A stretch of 64,000 nucleotides of DNA from Proales similis (Eukaryota > Rotifera > Eurotatoria > Ploima > Proalidae), in NCBI GenBank assembly GCA_019059635.1, contig JAGVRJ010000010.1, positions 684,501 through 748,500 of the forward strand, read 5' to 3'. Of the stretch, positions 60,801-64,000 are shown in pieces (position 1 is the first letter of the stretch; each line of letters opens with the position of its first letter). The notes beneath the pieces are model-generated. The model was given only the letters and a program-made list of their open reading frames with translations. It was not told the DNA's origin and made no database searches. Both the position numbers and the translations under genes were made by a program.

Positions 60801-63029
60801 CTATGACGCTTTCAAACGCGTTCAAGTGTCTGCAAGTATCTCTCACCTCGATCAAGTGTTACTTTTCCAACTCTTTCATTTCTTCGAAGCAGTCAATTGC
60901 TTTCTTTCTTTATTTCTCTCTTTTTCTCTCTCTCTCTCTCTCTTTGAGCGCTCTATTGAAGCTTTTGAACTCCAACGTTGGTGAGCGTGAGCACTCCATG
61001 GCAACTTAATCGTCTGTGAGCAGTTTTGATAGTGACGACTAATAGCTGCTAATTTCGGCGCGGAATCTAGTTTCTAGCAGCAGCAGCAGCATCTACTCTC
61101 ACATTGGCTTCTTGTTGCCTCGTCGTCTGTTTGGGTGTGCTTGTGTGTCTGCGCGGGTGTGTGTGTGTGTATAGTTTTTGCAAGTGCTAAATGCAAATTA
61201 AAGCTAGCGCTCATCTTACTCGAGCCATTGAAAATTTATTTGGATTTCGTGATGTGTAAAGCGGAATGGGTGCTAGTTGTGCAATTATCTGATTAAAAAT
61301 TCATAGTCAAATGTCATTTTCTCAGCTATTGTTTGCTAAAATGCTGCCAAATAAATTGCAATCGACTGCCACAATTATGCTGTTTTAGTATTGTAGCGGC
61401 GTTTTATTTTGGTATTAGTGACCAGCGTCTGCGCCAATCAAACTGTTTGGGCTATATTTCGATTGCCTGAAGAACGCCTTTGACTAGCCATGAGCAAATT
61501 GGCCCATTACGCTTCCTAGGCACATAAGCCGAGCCTAAGGCAATGTGAACAGACAAGCGGAGGATCTGTAAAAGACAGCTAGCAGTCGAGAGCCTTATCA
61601 ATCGTGGACAGGCGCGCAGCCCGTCAATCTTCTTTTCATTCTTTGCTGCGTTGTTTTTGCATCAAATTGAAGCCCAACTTAACGCATCATAGGTTTTGTG
61701 CGTTCTTATCATTGAGAAGGCGAGCCAGCTCTCCTGGAAAAAACTGTAATTAATGAGTAGGTTCAAATCCATAATGAACGGCTTTTTTGGCATGATGGAT
61801 GCTGTGGGCTTTGCTTTTAATGCAATTACCGGACGCTGCTTATTGTTTTTCTTAATTACAACTGTTCGGTGAAGAAAGGCTCTTAGAAGCATTTTGCTCT
61901 CATTATTTATCATCCTCGGCTCCCTATTTCTGCTGCGCTTGGCTGCCTGATTATTTTTTCTCTGCTTCTCTAGCTCATGTGTGCTTCCATTATCGCCCGA
62001 CCCGGCTGCATGCAAATAGAGGGAAGATAGCATAAATTATGACGGCGGCGGAGGCAACCGTTCGGCTGCTGCCGCCGCCGACACCACCAACTATGCTGCA
62101 GGCACACCAAAAGCTCCATTATCATTATTAGAGAGCGGCGTCAATCTAAAAAGCCGAGTGGAACAAAGTCTGAGCCGTGTGACGAAAAGCCACCACTGGA
62201 CTATGTCATCTCGTCTCAACTGGCATCAAGTCGAGTAGATTTGATGTTATTTTGTCCCATCTAGACTAATTGCGAATGCGCTCAGATTATTAGAGACGGT
62301 GTCAATTCGGACTGCCGGCTTTATCTTTTACTTTACTTGCCAACGTCTCAAACTTTCTCAACACACACACACACACCCACACACTCTTTGTATGCACCTT
62401 TTTTTTGTATTTAAAGCGAATAATCCCAAAAGCCGTGTTGACTTTTCTTTACTGAGACCATTCGACGTTGAAATTAACAGCATATGCGAAGCGCACTTGC
62501 TTGCCACATAAAATTTACATTTTTTATTAACACATTTCTGCTTTTATCGATTTTTGCTTGTTCAATCGTCTATTTTGGATTTCTATTCTCTTCCGCATCT
62601 ATTTTGCGCATAGCTAGCCTGAATGATTGACTCGCGGGCTGCACAAATCTCTGCGTTCCTTTTCTCCATTTAGAGCTCATTGCGTTAGTTTTTTTTTTTT
62701 TGTTATTGATGTGATTGCGGTCTTTATTTTAGCAAGGAATTACTCAATCCTTTTCCGCAACGTTTTCAATTCAATTGTTACGCCACGATTAGCACAGCTA
62801 TTCAACCAGTCCTTACTCTTTTTCTAGATCTGCTTAAACTGTTGAGACCATGAAGAGCTCAGCTATTTCGATTATGAGCCGCATTTGAATACAAGTTTAC
62901 TAGGAAAAAATAAAGCAACAAAAGCAGCCAAGAGGTCCGAATCGGTCAATCAGTCGACGTAACGCGAGCCTTCAAGCCACGCAAATCAAACACAAAACTA
63001 GTAGAAGTTGATCGCTTGGTGCAGCAAAA
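57811..63029. other. Long gene-poor region upstream of GRK2
   Basis: About 5.2 kb without a convincing gene, apart from one bZIP-like motif on the minus strand. Simple repeats: (CT)n about 60919-60945, CAG-like triplets about 61077-61091, (GT)n about 61148-61172, CCG triplets about 62042-62085, (CA)n about 62361-62384, and T-runs near 59728 and 62691. It probably includes promoter, 5' UTR exon(s) and intron of GRK2: an acceptor-like gtgcag lies just before its ATG. Confidence 0.45.
61838..61973 (-). pseudogene. bZIP basic-region-like motif
   Basis: Within a minus-strand open frame the string EKQRKNNQAAKRSRNRE matches the basic region of PAR/E4BP4-type bZIP factors (RRKNNxAAKRSRxxR), including the invariant Asn and Arg. 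The following ESKMLLRAFLHRT only loosely fits the next helix, and no clear leucine heptads follow. A possible acceptor (gagctag) sits just before it. It may be a decayed or unfinished exon, or chance. Confidence 0.28.
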
Positions 63030-63940
63030 ATGGCCGACTTAGAGGCGGTGCTGGCCGATGTCAGCTACCTGATGGCCATGGAGAAAAGCAAGTCGACTCC
63101 GGCCGCCAGTGCGAGCAAGAAAATTGTTCTGCCCGACCGTAGTATCCGCTCGGTCATGCACAAGCACTTGCAAAAAACCAGCGAGCACACGTTCGACAAG
63201 ATATTTAATCAGCAAATCGGCTTCTTGACGTTCAAGGACTTTTGCAACAACTGCTGTGAAGAGCCAGTGCCACAGCTCAAGTTTTATGAGGAAATCAAAC
63301 GATACGAAGAACTTGAATGTGACGAAGACAGATGGAAGATGGCCAAGGAAATTTACGATAATTTCATAATGAAAGAGCTTTTGGCCAGCTCGCATACATA
63401 CTCCAAGCAGTCACTCGAGTCGGTTCAAATTCACCTGTCAAAGTTCAACCCCAATAACAGCAAACATACGTTGCCTTCAAATCTGTTCGAGCCCTATAAA
63501 AAAGAGATCTGCGACTCGTTGTCCGGTCGACTGTTTGAAAAATTTGCTGAAAGTGAAAAGTACACGCGATTCTGCCAGTGGAAGAATTACGAACTCAATA
63601 TTCAAGTAAGCGAGCCAAGCCCGTTCAATCTATTTTACTTGTCTGGCTCACAATTTGGCCTAAATCTAATTTAGCTGACCATGAACGACTTCAGCGTGCA
63701 TCGCATCATTGGTCGAGGAGGCTTCGGAGAAGTTTACGGCTGCCGTAAAGCGGACACCGGAAAAATGTAAGCCAACCGCTTTTATGAATCATTCAACTGG
63801 GCCTCGGGTTCTTAATTTCGATACTTGCCACCGACTACAGGTATGCCATGAAGTGTTTGGATAAAAAGCGCATTAAAATGAAGCAAGGAGAGAGCTTGGC
63901 TTTGAACGAGCGTATGATGCTCTCGCTAGTCAGCAGCAAG
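63030..63940 (+). CDS. GRK2: G protein-coupled receptor kinase 2/3 (5' part)
   Basis: The first three coding exons, 63030..63605, 63675..63766 and 63841..63940, continue beyond the right edge. The N-terminus [20 protein letters not shown] is almost identical to vertebrate GRK2/3 and is followed by the RGS-homology domain ([39 protein letters not shown]-like). Then comes the kinase N-lobe: glycine-rich loop [12 protein letters not shown] and the VAIK-type lysine in [12 protein letters not shown]. The product phosphorylates active GPCRs and binds G-beta-gamma; the PH domain should lie outside the window. The start context (aaaaATGG) fits. The exon 1 to 2 junction in the sequence is [13 protein letters not shown]. 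Confidence 0.95.
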
Positions 63941-64000
63941 GTAAACCATTCGATGAACAACTCCGATATGCGGCATTTTTCTTTATTAACTTTCATTTCT

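Noticed and set aside
61662-62033. Whole 123-aa minus-strand ORF as a bZIP gene
   Set aside because: Only the basic region matches. The zipper and transactivation parts are absent, so only the motif is reported.
1-64000. tRNA, rRNA, CRISPR or operon features
   Set aside because: No tRNA-like T-loop sequence or rRNA motif was noticed. The sequence is eukaryotic, so bacterial features are not expected.

Overview
The window is nuclear DNA of an invertebrate animal. Genes on both strands are split by short GT-AG introns (mostly 50-90 nt, standard code), have AATAAA-type poly(A) signals and encode animal proteins: an axonemal dynein heavy chain, P2X receptors, GRK2, DDA1, an RNF34-type RING ligase and an ELM2-SANT factor. 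A DNAH2-type dynein implies motile cilia or flagella. P2X receptors exclude clades known to lack them, such as the insect and nematode models. Compact introns, a palindromic region and a secreted PAN-like/WD40 protein would fit a small-genome spiralian such as a rotifer-like animal, but I cannot fix the species.

Positions 1-14.8 kb are a rearrangement hotspot. A predicted membrane-protein gene is present as two near-identical direct copies (A, 83-2560; B, 3283-5745) and a third inverted, deletion-riddled copy (C, 10000-11589). Interleaved are two reciprocally truncated copies of a P-loop NTPase that resembles Crinkler/RHS-type effectors: one keeps the nuclease-like C-terminus, the other the N-terminus with its first exon. 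A large inverted repeat (2749-7177 against 8569-12089) contains copy B plus shreds of other genes: a piece of the neighbouring zinc-finger gene, a piece like HSD17B10, and an unidentified coding fragment. Older, more diverged copies lie at 13.9-14.75 kb.

Positions 15-64 kb are ordinary gene-dense sequence. Plus strand: a C2H2/ELM2/SANT factor (15606-19651) and an unknown protein with a cyclin-like FGDITN box (20289-21104). Minus strand: complete DNAH2 (37174 to 21339), then two tandem P2X receptor genes (to 42738). Plus strand again: a CCDC171-like coiled-coil protein, a UBAP1-like UMA protein, a secreted PAN-like/WD40 protein, a small His-rich ORF and a dual-specificity phosphatase. On the minus strand there are a possible small membrane-protein gene (51213-51657) and DDA1 (53034-53453), whose first coding exon is only the ATG. 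Then follow an RNF34-type E3 ligase, a LACTB-type protein, 5 kb of gene-poor microsatellite-rich DNA, and the first three coding exons of GRK2, which runs off the right edge.

All gene models are read from the sequence by eye. Family names rest on remembered motifs, not on searches.
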